A model generated the notes under the pieces. That model saw only the letters and a program-made list of their open reading frames with translations, ran no database searches and was not told the DNA's origin. Of a stretch of DNA of 64,000 nucleotides, positions 16,733-25,294 are shown piece after piece. The stretch is taken from positions 620,001 through 684,000 of the forward strand of contig OY969702.1 of NCBI GenBank assembly GCA_963702055.1, read 5' to 3'. Every line of letters starts with the position of its first letter. Position 1 is the first letter of the stretch. The translations under genes and the position numbers were made by a program. Source of the stretch: CAWINX01 sp963702055. GTDB lineage: Bacteria; Actinomycetota; Thermoleophilia; Solirubrobacterales; 70-9.

Positions 16733-17455
16733 CTATTCGGCGAGGGCGGCGACGATCTCGGCGGCGACGTCGGCGTCGGTGCGCCCCGTGCGGTCAATCC
16801 GCAGCAGGTTGGGGATCTTGCGCATCCAGCTCAGCTGGCGGCGGGCGTAGTTGCGCGAGCGGCGCCGCATCAGCTCCAGGTCCCCGCCCAGCAGCTCGTC
16901 GAAGCCGAGCGCCTTGCGCGCCGTGCGCGAGGGCCCGACCGCCTCGGCGCGTCGCACCTCCTCCTCCGCCCCGGCCGCGACGATCGCCTCGGTCCGAGCG
17001 TCGATCCGCTCGTAGAGGAGGTCGCGCTCCATGTCGAGGCCGACGACGAGCGTCGGGTGCCGCGTCTCAGGAGACCACAGCTCCGAGTCCTCGTCCCCCG
17101 GGGGCGCCTTGACCAGCGACAGCTCCGCCAACGCCGCGCGCAGATACAACCCGGTCCCCCCCACCACGATCGGCCGACGACCGGCTTCCAAGGCGGCGTC
17201 CACCTCAGCGTGGGCAAGGCGCATGTAGTCGCCGACGGAAAAGGGCTGGGTAACCGGCACGAACCCGACCAATCGATGCTCCAACCGCTCCCGCTCCTCG
17301 GGGGTGGCGGCCCCGGTGAGCACTTCGAGGCCCTCGTACACCTGCAACGCATCGCAGGAAATCGCCACGGCCCCTTCCCGCAACAGCTCAGCAACGGAAA
17401 TGGCGACCCCGGTCTTCCCAACCCCGGTTGGCCCGAATATCGCGAGCACCTTCAC
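16733..17455 (-). CDS. miaA: tRNA dimethylallyltransferase, short form
   Basis: Adds the dimethylallyl group to N6 of A37 in tRNAs reading U-starting codons; MiaB then thiolates it. The P-loop GPTGVGKT is at residue 8, with ISCDALQVYEGLEVLTG, GGTGLYLRAAL and the C-terminal NYARRQLSWMRK (tRNA/DMAPP contacts). At 240 residues it is well below the usual 300 or so. The segment between GGTGLYLRAAL and GLDMERDLLYERI, which normally carries an IHPNDRRRVVRALE-like helix pair, is reduced to about 25 residues. It lies downstream of miaB with a palindrome in between. Confidence 0.85.
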   Translation of the reverse strand: MKVLAIFGPTGVGKTGVAISVAELLREGAVAISCDALQVYEGLEVLTGAATPEERERLEHRLVGFVPVTQPFSVGDYMRLAHAEVDAALEAGRRPIVVGGTGLYLRAALAELSLVKAPPGDEDSELWSPETRHPTLVVGLDMERDLLYERIDARTEAIVAAGAEEEVRRAEAVGPSRTARKALGFDELLGGDLELMRRRSRNYARRQLSWMRKIPNLLRIDRTGRTDADVAAEIVAALAE

Positions 17456-17463
17456 CGCTTGCA

Positions 17464-17575
17464 GAGGGGTGGGGGTGCTGCCCCGAACGGCTTGTACTTT
17501 TTCGGCAAGCCAACCTCGGACGACTGCAAGCGATTCACCGAAAAAGTTGAGAGAGGGGTTGCACCCCCACCCCTC
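17464..17575. repeat. miaB-miaA junction palindrome
   Basis: Perfect 15 bp inverted repeat GAGGGGTGGGGGTGC (17464-17478) / GCACCCCCACCCCTC (17561-17575), extended inward by CCCC/GGGG after a 2-nt mismatch. An inner 9 bp repeat CTTTTTCGG / CCGAAAAAG follows, with a small GGCTTG/CAAGCC hairpin. The right half encodes the last 13 or so codons of miaB, including its stop. No second copy was seen in the window. Confidence 0.85.
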
Positions 17576-18860
17576 CCAACGTCATCGAGGTAGCCGAGGT
17601 TATCTCGACGTCAACGAGGTCCCCAGGATCGGCAACGCCATCGAAGTTGACCGCCTTGTTGTGGCGCGTCCGTCCGCGCAGGCGGGTCGGGTCGGTGCGA
17701 CTGGGCCCCTCGACCAGGACCTCCATCTCCCGCCCGACGAACCGCTGGGACCGCTCCGTCGCCCGTCGCTGGACCGCCTCGACCAGGCGCTCCATCCGCT
17801 CCCGCTTGACCGGGTGCGTTACCTGCCCGTCCATCGTCGCCGCCTCGGTCTCGCGCCGCGGCGAGAAGACGAAGGTGAAGGCGCCGTCGTAGCCGACCTC
17901 CTCGACGACCTCCATCGTCTGTTCGAAGTCGGCCTCGGTCTCGCCCGGAAAGCCGACGATGATGTCGGTGGTGATCGCGCAGTCGGGGACGTGCTCGCGG
18001 ATCATCGCGACGCGGTCCATGTAGCGCTGCCGGTCGTAGGTGCGACGCATCCGCTTCAGCACGGCGCTTGAGCCCGACTGAAGGGGTAGGTGGATGTGCT
18101 CGCAGAGTGCCGGCAGCTCCGCGTGGGCGCGGATCACGTCCTCCTTCATGTCCTTGGGGTGCGGGCTGGTGTAGCGGATCCGGTCGATCCCCTCGACCGC
18201 GTCGACCCGCGCCAGCAGCTCGGCAAAGCCGATCCGCGCCTCCTTCGGCAACTCCCGCCCGTAGCTGTTGACGTTCTGGCCGAGCAGGGTCACCTCGCGG
18301 ACCCCGTCGGCCGCCAGCGCCTCCGCCTCGGCGATCAGCTCGTCGGGGTCGCGGCTGACCTCGCGGCCCCGCGTCGAGGGCACGATGCAGTAGGAGCAGA
18401 CGCAGTTGCAACCCTGGGAGATCTGCAGCCAGCCCTGGAACTCACGCTCGCGACGGGTCGGCAGGTGGCCTGAGAAATCCTCGAACTCGAAATAGCCCTG
18501 GGCGGTAAGCGAGTCGGAGTTGAGGAACTCCGCCAGCTTGTGGATCTGCCCGGGACCGAAGGCGACGTCGACGAACGGGAAGCGTTCGAAGACCTCCTCC
18601 TTGACCGACTGCGCCCAGCAGCCCCCGACCCCGACCACCCGCTCCGGGTCCTCCGACTTGAGTCGCTTCGCCTCGCCGAGATGGGCGATGAAGCGGCTGT
18701 CGGCCGACTCGCGGATCGAGCAGGTGTTGAAGAGGATCAGGTCGGCGTCGGCCCGGCTCGGCGCCTCCTCGTACCCGAGCGACTCGAGCATCCCCTGCAT
18801 CCGCTCGGAGTCATGCACGTTCATCTGGCAGCCGAACGTGGTGACGTGGTAGCTGCGCAT
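17535..18860 (-). CDS. miaB: tRNA-2-methylthio-N6-dimethylallyladenosine synthase
   Basis: Radical-SAM methylthiotransferase of 441 residues acting on i6A37 of tRNA. The N-terminal UPF0004 cluster cysteines are in TFGCQMNVHDSERM and FNTCSIRESAD plus GVGGCWAQ. The radical SAM cluster is CNCVCSYCIVPSTRG (CxxxCxxC, about residues 150-158). A C-terminal TRAM-type region (EVLVEGPSR...) follows. The final residues GGVGVQPLSQLFR are encoded by the junction palindrome at 17464-17575 and look acquired rather than family-derived. Confidence 0.95.
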   Translation of the reverse strand: MRSYHVTTFGCQMNVHDSERMQGMLESLGYEEAPSRADADLILFNTCSIRESADSRFIAHLGEAKRLKSEDPERVVGVGGCWAQSVKEEVFERFPFVDVAFGPGQIHKLAEFLNSDSLTAQGYFEFEDFSGHLPTRREREFQGWLQISQGCNCVCSYCIVPSTRGREVSRDPDELIAEAEALAADGVREVTLLGQNVNSYGRELPKEARIGFAELLARVDAVEGIDRIRYTSPHPKDMKEDVIRAHAELPALCEHIHLPLQSGSSAVLKRMRRTYDRQRYMDRVAMIREHVPDCAITTDIIVGFPGETEADFEQTMEVVEEVGYDGAFTFVFSPRRETEAATMDGQVTHPVKRERMERLVEAVQRRATERSQRFVGREMEVLVEGPSRTDPTRLRGRTRHNKAVNFDGVADPGDLVDVEITSATSMTLGGVGVQPLSQLFR

Positions 18861-18907
18861 CGACCCAGCCTAGCGAGGCGCCGCGAGTCCTTCGACCGAG
18901 GAGCGCC

Positions 18908-19156
18908 CTACTGGGACTGCTCGGTCTGGATCTTCTGGTTCTCCTTGTTGAACTCGGCGGCCTTCGCCTTGTCCTCGTCCTTGGCATGGAGAACGGCGAA
19001 GGTCGTCGAGGCGCCGATCAGGATCGCGAACCAGAGGATCACCACCGGGAAAGCCCGCCCCGGGAACTTCGCGGAGCGCAGCCCGATCAAGCTGACCAGC
19101 ACGGCCGAGACGGCCAGGGCGATCCCGCAGATGTAGAACAGGTCGGCGTTGCTCAT
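18908..19156 (-). CDS. small two-helix membrane protein
   Basis: An 82-residue protein I cannot assign. It has two hydrophobic helices, FYICGIALAVSAVLVSLIGL (about 7-26) and VVILWFAILIGASTTFAVLH (about 38-57), followed by a charged Lys/Glu/Gln tail (AKDEDKAKAAEFNKENQK) that should be cytoplasmic. Position between recA and miaB on the same strand suggests co-transcription. Short membrane proteins at this spot are plausible in related genomes, but I have no basis for a function. Confidence 0.65.
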   Translation of the reverse strand: MSNADLFYICGIALAVSAVLVSLIGLRSAKFPGRAFPVVILWFAILIGASTTFAVLHAKDEDKAKAAEFNKENQKIQTEQSQ

Positions 19157-19191
19157 GCGGGCGCGATCTTATTTATTGACCGCTGTCGGCG

Positions 19192-20286
19192 CTACGCGGC
19201 CTGCTTGACCTCAGCCTCGGCCTCCGGAGCCGTCTCGACCGCCGGCTCGCCACTACCGTCGATCCCCAGTTTCGTCCGCACCTTCGACTCGATCTCGGCG
19301 GCGATCTCGGGGTTCTCGGTCAGGAACTGTTTGGCGTTGTTGCGGCCCTGGCCCAGTCGCGTCTCCCCGTAGGAGAAGAAGGACCCCGACTTCTGGACCA
19401 GCTCGTGCTCTATGCCGAAGTCGAGCAGGCCGCCCTCGCGCGAGATGCCGACGCCGTACTCGATGTCGAACTCGGCCTGGCGGAACGGCGAGGCGACCTT
19501 GTTCTTGACCACCTTGACCCGGACTCGGTTGCCGACCGCCTCGGTCCCCTCCTTGAGGGTCTCGATACGGCGAATGTCGAGTCGCTGCGAGGCGTAGAAT
19601 TTCAGCGCTCGCCCGCCCGGCTGCGTCTCCGGGGAGCCGAACTGGACGCCGATCTTCTCGCGGATCTGGTTGGTGAAGACGCAAACCGTGTTGGTGCGAT
19701 TGAGGTTGCCGGCCAGTTTGCGCAGCGCCTGCGACATCAGCCGCGCCTGCAGCCCCACCGTCTGGTCACCGATCTGGCCGTCCAGCTCGGCTTTCGGCGT
19801 CAGCGCGGCGACCGAATCGATCGCGACCACGTCAATCGCGCCGGAGGCGATCAGCCGATCGGCGATCTGCAGAGCCTGCTCGCCGTAGTCGGGCTGGGAA
19901 ACCAGCAGCTCGTCGGTGTCGACCCCGATCGCCCGGGCGTAGACCGGGTCGAGGGCGTGCTCGGTGTCGATGAAGGCGCAGACTCCGCCGCGGGCCTGGG
20001 CCTCGGCGATGATGTGGTTGACGAGTGTCGTCTTACCCGAGGACTCCGGACCGAAGATCTCGACGATCCGCCCGCGCGGGACGCCGCCGATGCCGAGCGC
20101 CAAATCCAGCGCCAACGCCCCGGTCGGGATCGCCGCCACCTTGACCGTGGCGTCGGCGCCGAGGCGCATCAGCGCGCCCGCCCCGAAGTCGCGCTCGATC
20201 TGGGTCACGGCGGCCTCGAGAGCCGCGTCTTTCGCCTTGGCCTCTTTCGCCGAAGCGTCTTTCAAAGCCACTTTCTTTTCAGCCAT
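19192..20286 (-). CDS. recA: recombinase RecA
   Basis: ATP-dependent strand-exchange and SOS co-protease protein, 364 residues. Walker A GPESSGKTTL is at about residue 85, the MAW/L1 region is NLNRTNTVCVFTNQIREKIG, L2 is FGSPETQPGGRALKF, and there is an acidic/Ala-rich C-terminus (EPAVETAPEAEAEV). The start chosen is ATG 20286, preceded by GAGGTGGAAGAG; upstream in-frame sequence overlaps thpR. The N-terminus has an extra Lys/Ala-rich stretch of about 15 residues. The order cinA-thpR-recA is common and links DNA uptake/repair functions. Confidence 0.98.
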   Translation of the reverse strand: MAEKKVALKDASAKEAKAKDAALEAAVTQIERDFGAGALMRLGADATVKVAAIPTGALALDLALGIGGVPRGRIVEIFGPESSGKTTLVNHIIAEAQARGGVCAFIDTEHALDPVYARAIGVDTDELLVSQPDYGEQALQIADRLIASGAIDVVAIDSVAALTPKAELDGQIGDQTVGLQARLMSQALRKLAGNLNRTNTVCVFTNQIREKIGVQFGSPETQPGGRALKFYASQRLDIRRIETLKEGTEAVGNRVRVKVVKNKVASPFRQAEFDIEYGVGISREGGLLDFGIEHELVQKSGSFFSYGETRLGQGRNNAKQFLTENPEIAAEIESKVRTKLGIDGSGEPAVETAPEAEAEVKQAA

Positions 20287-20296
20287 CTCTTCCACC

Positions 20297-20899
20297 TCAC
20301 TGCCGCCCGTCTTCGGACAGCTCGACTTGCGCCAGCGGGGTGTACTGCGCACCCTGCGGCTGGAGTTTCGAACGGTAGAGCGTGGTCCGGCGGCAAACCG
20401 CCGGCTGCAGCAGCTCTTGCGAAAGTTCGCCCGGAGGCCGTGAAACAAGCGCCGGGCGTCGCGAGCCACGCTCCTCGCGCTGCACCCGGGCCACGGTCAG
20501 ATGCGGCCAGAACGGCCGCTTCTCCGGCTTATAGAGGCGCGCGGCGATCAGCTTCTCCCGCAGCTCCGCCTCAAGCTTGACGATCCCCGCGGACTCGACC
20601 GGAAGCGCGAAGAGACGCGGCCGCCCGCGCTCGGGACGAGGCGCCGGGTCGCACAGCTCGATCGTGGGCGCCGACGCTTCGACTCCCGTGACGATCGCCG
20701 CCACCTCTTCGATCGCGCGCTCCGGCAGGTATCCGAGGAAGGCGAGCGTGACGTGCAGGGACTCGGCCGCGACCGGGCGCAGCGTCGGGTCGGCGAGCGC
20801 CTCCCGCCCCCAGGCGACGATCCCCTCCCGCATCCGCTCCGGCAGGTCGAGAGCGACGAACAGCCTGGCGCGCGGGCTCTTGAGTCTCTGCTTCGGCAT
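20297..20899 (-). CDS. thpR: RNA 2',3'-cyclic phosphodiesterase
   Basis: 2H phosphoesterase (LigT/ThpR) of 200 residues that opens 2',3'-cyclic phosphates on RNA ends. The two HxT motifs are SLHVTLAFLG (about residue 47) and PHLTVARV (about 134), spaced as in the family. The N-terminus RLFVALDLPERMREGI is a good match to the family. The C-terminus includes TTLYRSKLQPQGAQYTPL, the usual final strand, then a short charged tail. Located between cinA and recA with 10 bp to recA. Confidence 0.9.
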   Translation of the reverse strand: MPKQRLKSPRARLFVALDLPERMREGIVAWGREALADPTLRPVAAESLHVTLAFLGYLPERAIEEVAAIVTGVEASAPTIELCDPAPRPERGRPRLFALPVESAGIVKLEAELREKLIAARLYKPEKRPFWPHLTVARVQREERGSRRPALVSRPPGELSQELLQPAVCRRTTLYRSKLQPQGAQYTPLAQVELSEDGRQ

Positions 20900-20971
20900 C
20901 CCCGACCACGCTACGGCGGGATTGCGCGCGACACAACGCCCAAACGCGCCGAAACCGTGACTTCTCTGGCG

Positions 20972-22252
20972 CTAAAGAGGCGCTTCGGCGCCGCTGAGCA
21001 GGATCCGCAGCAGGTGCATCCCGACCAGCGCCGAGCGCTCGCGGATGTCGTCGCGGCCACCCGGGATCACCGGCTCGCGGGCGAGGCTCGTGCCGTCGGC
21101 GAGGCGGGCGTTGAAGCAGACGTAGCCGACCGGCTTCTCCTCGCTGCCTCCACCAGGCCCGGCGATCCCGGTGATCGAAACCGCGACGTCGGCCCCGAAC
21201 CGCTCCAGCGCGCCGATCGCCATCGCCTCGGCGACCTGTGGCGAGACCGCCCCGTGCGCCTCGATCAGCCCCGGGTCGATCCCCAGTAGCTCAACCTTCG
21301 CCTCGTTGGAGTAGGCGACGACGCTGCCCGCCATGTAGGCCGAGGCCCCCGGCAGGTTGGTGATCCGCGCCGCCAGCAGGCCGCCGCTACAAGACTCGGC
21401 GAGCCCGAGCCGGTGTCCCGCGAGCAGACGGGCGACCTGGGAGTCGATCGTCTCGCCGTCGTGGCTGAACAGGTGGCGCTCGTGGCGCTCCGCCAGGCCC
21501 GCCCGCACCGCCTCCGCCGTCGCCGTCGCCTCATCGCGGTAGCGGACGTCGATCTCGATCTCACCGCGTCGCAGGCAGGTGGTGATCTCCACCGCTGGAA
21601 GCTCAACTCCGCCCTCCTCGATCTCGCGCAGGCTCTTGGCGATCTCGGACTCGGGGACGCCGAACATGCGCAGCGTGTAGCCGCGCAGCGGGGTCGCCCG
21701 CTCGAGCAGCTCCCGCACCGGAGCGGTTTCCAGCGCCGCGGGCCACATCGGTTGCAGCTCACGCGGCGGGCCGGGCAGGACGACGACCGCGCGGCCGTCG
21801 ACGGGGACGACCAGGCCGGGCGCCGTGCCGACCGGGTCCAGCGCGATCGCTCCTTCAGGAATCATCGCCTGCTTGCGGTTGGCCTCCATGACCGCCTCCT
21901 CATCGAAGCTGAAGCGCCGCGCGAAGCCGCGCAGGATCGCTGCGATCTTCTCCTCGACCTCCTCGTCGAGCACCAGCTCGCGGCCCGCGAAGCGGGCGAC
22001 AATCTCCGCGGTGAGGTCGTCGGCGGTCGGCCCCAACCCCCCGGAGGTGACGATCAGGTCCATCCCCTCGGCCGCCATGAAGCGCAGCGCCGCCTCGAGG
22101 TCGGCGGGACGGTCGCCGACGACGAGGATGTGGGCGACGTCGACCCCAAGCTCGGCGAACCGCTCCGATATCCACGGCCCGTTGCGGTCGACGATCCGCC
22201 CGGTCAGGACCTCAGTCCCGGTTACGACTATCCCGGCCCTGACCTCGCTCAC
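20972..22252 (-). CDS. cinA: CinA-family nicotinamide-nucleotide amidohydrolase / competence-damage protein
   Basis: Two-domain protein of 426 residues. The N-terminal molybdopterin-binding-like domain (AGIVVTGTEVLTGRIVDRNG, VTSGGLGPTADDLTAEIV, VVVLPGPPREL) is an ADP-ribose pyrophosphatase in characterised members. The C-terminal CinA domain (LGLAESCSGGLLAARITNLPG, GIAGPGGGSEEKPVG) deamidates nicotinamide mononucleotide. GTG start at 22252. It is separated from ftsK by a 73 bp gap that is mostly a family 1 palindrome. Confidence 0.93.
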   Translation of the reverse strand: MSEVRAGIVVTGTEVLTGRIVDRNGPWISERFAELGVDVAHILVVGDRPADLEAALRFMAAEGMDLIVTSGGLGPTADDLTAEIVARFAGRELVLDEEVEEKIAAILRGFARRFSFDEEAVMEANRKQAMIPEGAIALDPVGTAPGLVVPVDGRAVVVLPGPPRELQPMWPAALETAPVRELLERATPLRGYTLRMFGVPESEIAKSLREIEEGGVELPAVEITTCLRRGEIEIDVRYRDEATATAEAVRAGLAERHERHLFSHDGETIDSQVARLLAGHRLGLAESCSGGLLAARITNLPGASAYMAGSVVAYSNEAKVELLGIDPGLIEAHGAVSPQVAEAMAIGALERFGADVAVSITGIAGPGGGSEEKPVGYVCFNARLADGTSLAREPVIPGGRDDIRERSALVGMHLLRILLSGAEAPL

Positions 22253-22275
22253 GCGGCGAAGTCTAGGCCGCCACC

Positions 22276-22324
22276 GTTCCGCTGTTCCTTTTCCCCTCTA
22301 TGCCCGGCAAAAGAACAGCGGAAC
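22276..22324. repeat. interspersed palindrome, family 1 copy 2
   Basis: Arms 22276-22294 and 22306-22324 (19 nt, two mismatches) around the 11-nt loop CCTCTATGCCC. The arm GTTCCGCTGTTC and the loop match copy 1. It begins 2 nt after the ftsK TGA and fills most of the ftsK-cinA gap. On the minus strand the arm is followed by GGTGG, as at copy 3. Confidence 0.9.
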
Positions 22325-22325
22325 G

Positions 22326-24512
22326 TCAGTCGAGGTCCGCGTCGACGCCGACCGGCTCGCTCTTCGCGGGCGGTGTCTCCGGGCCGATGACCCGGGCCAG
22401 ATCGGCCTCGGTGATCAGGACCTGGCGCGGTTTGGAGCCCTCGTAGCCGGAGATCACCCCGCGCCGCTCCAGCATGTCGATCAGGCGGCCGGCCCGTGTG
22501 TAGCCGACCCGCAGGCGCCGCTGGATCATCGAGACCGAGGCGGTGTCCGTCTGGACCACGAGCCGAATCGCCTCATCCAGGAGGTCGTCGCTGTCAGGGT
22601 CGAAGTCTCCCTCTCCCCCCTCGTCGAGAGCCTCTTCCTGGGCTTCGAGCAGCTCGGCCTCGAACTCCGGCTCGCCCTGCTTGGCCCAGTGCGTGGTGAT
22701 GCGGGCGATCTCCTCCTCGGTGATGAAGGCGCCCTGCACGCGCTGCAGCTTCGAGGTTCCCGCTCCCCGGAAGAGCATGTCGCCCTGGCCAAGCAGCGCC
22801 TCGGCGCCGCCCTGGTCGAGGATCACGCGGGAGTCTGTCTGGGAGGAAACGGCGAAGGCGATCCGGGCCGGGATGTTGACCTTGATCGTGCCGGTGATGA
22901 TGTCGGTGGACGGCCGCTGCGTCGCCAGCACCAGGTGGATGCCGGTGGCGCGCGACTTCTGCGCGAGGCGGATGATCGAGTCCTCGACTTCGGCGGGAGC
23001 GACCATCATCAGGTCGGCCAACTCGTCGATTACGCAGAGGATGTGTGGCAGCGGAGCCTCGCCGGCCTTGGCGCGGGCGCGGTTCAGCTCCCCCAGGTTG
23101 CGGCAGCGCGCCTCCCCCATGATCCCGTAGCGGCTCTCCATCTCGCCGATCAGGTTGTTGAGGACGTTGGCGGCGAGGCGCGGCGAGGTCACCACCGGCG
23201 TCAGCAGGTGCGGGACGTGCTCGTAGTGGTTCAGCTCGACCTGCTTGGGATCGACCAGGACGAGGCGGACGTCGTTCGGCGAGGCCTGCATCAGGATCGA
23301 GGAGAGGATCGCGTTGACGCAGCCGGACTTGCCCGAGCCGGTGGTGCCGGCGACGAAGACGTGGGGCATCTTCGCCAGGTCGGTCCAGACCGGGTTGCCG
23401 TCGATCCCCTTGCCGAGCCAGGCGACCAGTGGGGAGGTCTTCTCCGGGCGGCCCTGGTAGATGTCGCCGAGCCGCACGATGCGGCGACGCGTGTTCGGAA
23501 CCTCGACCCCGACCGCCTGCTTGCCGGGGATCGGAGCGAGGATGCGGATGTCGGTCGAGGCGAGCGCGTAGGCAAGGTCGTTGGCCAGCTCGGTGACTTT
23601 CTTGACCTTCGTGCCGGGTGCGAGGCGAAGCTCGAAGCGGGAGACGTGGGGACCGCTGACGATGCCGACGATCTTCGCCTCGACCCCGAAGTGCCCGAGC
23701 GTCTCAACCAGCTTGCGCCCGATCACCTCGTGGTCGCGGGGGTCGGGGGCCTTGTCGGCGCCACGGCCCTTCTCGAGGACTTTGCCTGGAGGCGGCCGGT
23801 AGTCGATCTCCTCGGAAGTGGTGACGCCGCGCTTCTGCCCCATCGGCGTTAGCGCCGGGCCCTCATCCGGCCCCGAGAGAGTCAGATCGTGATCGGGGCC
23901 GGATGAGGGCGAATCAATTCCGCCCATGTCCTCGCCTTCGGCTGCGGGCATATGCGGTCTGTCTTCGCCTTGCTCAGCCTCGTATAGCTCGGCGTCGAAA
24001 TCGTCCTCGACCAAAGCGACGGTCGGCTCGAACTCGTCGGTCTCGGGATAGGTGCTCATCACGTCGGTCGGGCCGGCCTGGGTCTCGAAGGCACGAGTCT
24101 TCTCCTCGCGCCGAGCGTCGCGACTCTGGGCGACGGTCTGGGCCATCCCGCGCCCGCCCTTGAAAGCGCCGCGCAGGCCCCGGCCGAAGCCACGGGAGAT
24201 CGAGGAGATCGAGGCGCCGGTGACCAGCACTCCGCCAACAACCAGCATCAGGACGGTCGCGATCCTCGCCCCGACTGCGCCGAACAGGTAGGTGAGCCCG
24301 GTCCGCAGTCCATAGCCGACCTTGCCCCCGTCCCAGCCGAAGAAGAGGACGAAGGTGAGATAGACGCCGGCGGCGATCAGGAACAGCCCGATCAAATCGA
24401 GGTGGCGCTGCTGGATCCCGGCGGGCAGATGAGGCCTCGGCACCCGTGCTTTGGCTTTAGCTTTGGACCGGCGCGCGGGCTTCCCGCGCTTCTTACGCAC
24501 GAACATAGGCAT
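22326..24512 (-). CDS. ftsK: DNA translocase FtsK/SpoIIIE
   Basis: Septal DNA pump of 728 residues that clears chromosome ends from the division site. The N-terminus is basic and then has hydrophobic helices at about 37-110. A linker of about 200 residues rich in Asp/Glu/Pro is followed by the motor: Walker A VAGTTGSGKSGCVNAIL (about residue 395), Walker B LCVIDELADLMMV, and QRPSTDIITGTIKVNIPARI. The C-terminal gamma winged helix (VGYTRAGRLIDMLERRGVI) that reads KOPS-like sites is present. It ends in DADLD, immediately beside a family 1 palindrome. Confidence 0.95.
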   Translation of the reverse strand: MPMFVRKKRGKPARRSKAKAKARVPRPHLPAGIQQRHLDLIGLFLIAAGVYLTFVLFFGWDGGKVGYGLRTGLTYLFGAVGARIATVLMLVVGGVLVTGASISSISRGFGRGLRGAFKGGRGMAQTVAQSRDARREEKTRAFETQAGPTDVMSTYPETDEFEPTVALVEDDFDAELYEAEQGEDRPHMPAAEGEDMGGIDSPSSGPDHDLTLSGPDEGPALTPMGQKRGVTTSEEIDYRPPPGKVLEKGRGADKAPDPRDHEVIGRKLVETLGHFGVEAKIVGIVSGPHVSRFELRLAPGTKVKKVTELANDLAYALASTDIRILAPIPGKQAVGVEVPNTRRRIVRLGDIYQGRPEKTSPLVAWLGKGIDGNPVWTDLAKMPHVFVAGTTGSGKSGCVNAILSSILMQASPNDVRLVLVDPKQVELNHYEHVPHLLTPVVTSPRLAANVLNNLIGEMESRYGIMGEARCRNLGELNRARAKAGEAPLPHILCVIDELADLMMVAPAEVEDSIIRLAQKSRATGIHLVLATQRPSTDIITGTIKVNIPARIAFAVSSQTDSRVILDQGGAEALLGQGDMLFRGAGTSKLQRVQGAFITEEEIARITTHWAKQGEPEFEAELLEAQEEALDEGGEGDFDPDSDDLLDEAIRLVVQTDTASVSMIQRRLRVGYTRAGRLIDMLERRGVISGYEGSKPRQVLITEADLARVIGPETPPAKSEPVGVDADLD

Positions 24513-24543
24513 CGGTTCGACGCCCGACGCTCCTCCCCTGCGC

Positions 24544-24593
24544 CTAAATTCGCGCTAAAACCGGCTGGGCCGGAGAGGACATCGGGCTACTAT
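24544..24593 (+). promoter_or_regulatory. candidate promoter/operator of the two-component system
   Basis: Two CTAAA motifs start at 24544 and 24555, an 11 bp spacing typical of paired OmpR-family half-sites; the second continues as CTAAAACCGG. A -10-like TACTAT (24588-24593) lies only 6 bp before the ATG at 24600, and no Shine-Dalgarno sequence is visible, so the transcript may be leaderless. The same motif in reverse (CCGGCTTTAG twice, 11 bp apart) occurs at 26738-26758. Autoregulation is inferred. Confidence 0.4.
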
Positions 24594-24599
24594 CGGCAA

Positions 24600-25292
24600 A
24601 TGGCCGCGGAAGGCGATTTCGGGGGTGGGCGTGTTCTGGTCGTCGAGGACGACGCGGACATCGCCGACGTCCTGCGCCGCTCGCTGCGCAACGAGGGCTA
24701 CGAGGTGCGAACCTCAACCGACGGGATCGACGCCCTGGACGTCGCTGCCGGCTTCATCCCCGACCTCGTCGTCCTCGACCTGGGACTACCGCGCCTCGAC
24801 GGCGTCGAGGTCTGTAAGCAGCTGCGCGCCGACGGCGACGTACCAATCCTGATGCTGACCGCGCGCGCCGAGACCGAGGATCGGGTCAGCGGGCTCGACA
24901 GCGGCGCCGACGACTACCTGGTCAAGCCGTTCGAGCGCCAGGAGCTGCTGGCCCGGATCCGCGCCCTGCTGCGTCGCCGTCCGCCGCGCGGCGCGGCGTC
25001 CCTGAGCGTCGCCGACCTCAATCTCAACCCGGACACGCGCGAGGTCACACGGGGCGACCGTGAGATCGAGCTGACCAATCGTGAGTTCGAGCTGCTCGAG
25101 TACCTGATGCGCAACCAGCGCTTGGTGGTCTCGCGCGAGCGCCTGCTCGACGAGGTCTGGGGCTATGACCCGATGGCCGCGACCAACACGATCGACGTCT
25201 TCATCTCCAACCTGCGTCGCAAGCTGGAGGCGGGAGGCGAGTCCCGGCTCCTGCACACCAAGCGCGGCGCCGGCTACGTGCTGAAGGGATAG
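24600..25292 (+). CDS. OmpR-family response regulator
   Basis: A 230-residue regulator with an N-terminal receiver (VLVVEDDADIADVL; phospho-acceptor Asp in LVVLDLGLPRLDG, about 60; Thr in ILMLTARAE; Lys in LVKPFERQELLARI). The C-terminal winged-helix DNA-binding domain ends in NTIDVFISNLRRKLEAGG and GAGYVLKG. It is paired with the histidine kinase 2 bp downstream. The ATG at 24600 is favoured because the receiver starts 12 residues later; a longer reading upstream crosses the promoter-like region. The signal is unknown. Confidence 0.92.
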   Translation: MAAEGDFGGGRVLVVEDDADIADVLRRSLRNEGYEVRTSTDGIDALDVAAGFIPDLVVLDLGLPRLDGVEVCKQLRADGDVPILMLTARAETEDRVSGLDSGADDYLVKPFERQELLARIRALLRRRPPRGAASLSVADLNLNPDTREVTRGDREIELTNREFELLEYLMRNQRLVVSRERLLDEVWGYDPMAATNTIDVFISNLRRKLEAGGESRLLHTKRGAGYVLKG

Positions 25293-25294
25293 GC

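Noticed and set aside
21825..23852. Long plus-strand open frame opposite cinA and ftsK
   Set aside because: It is antisense to two well-supported genes and has no recognisable domain.
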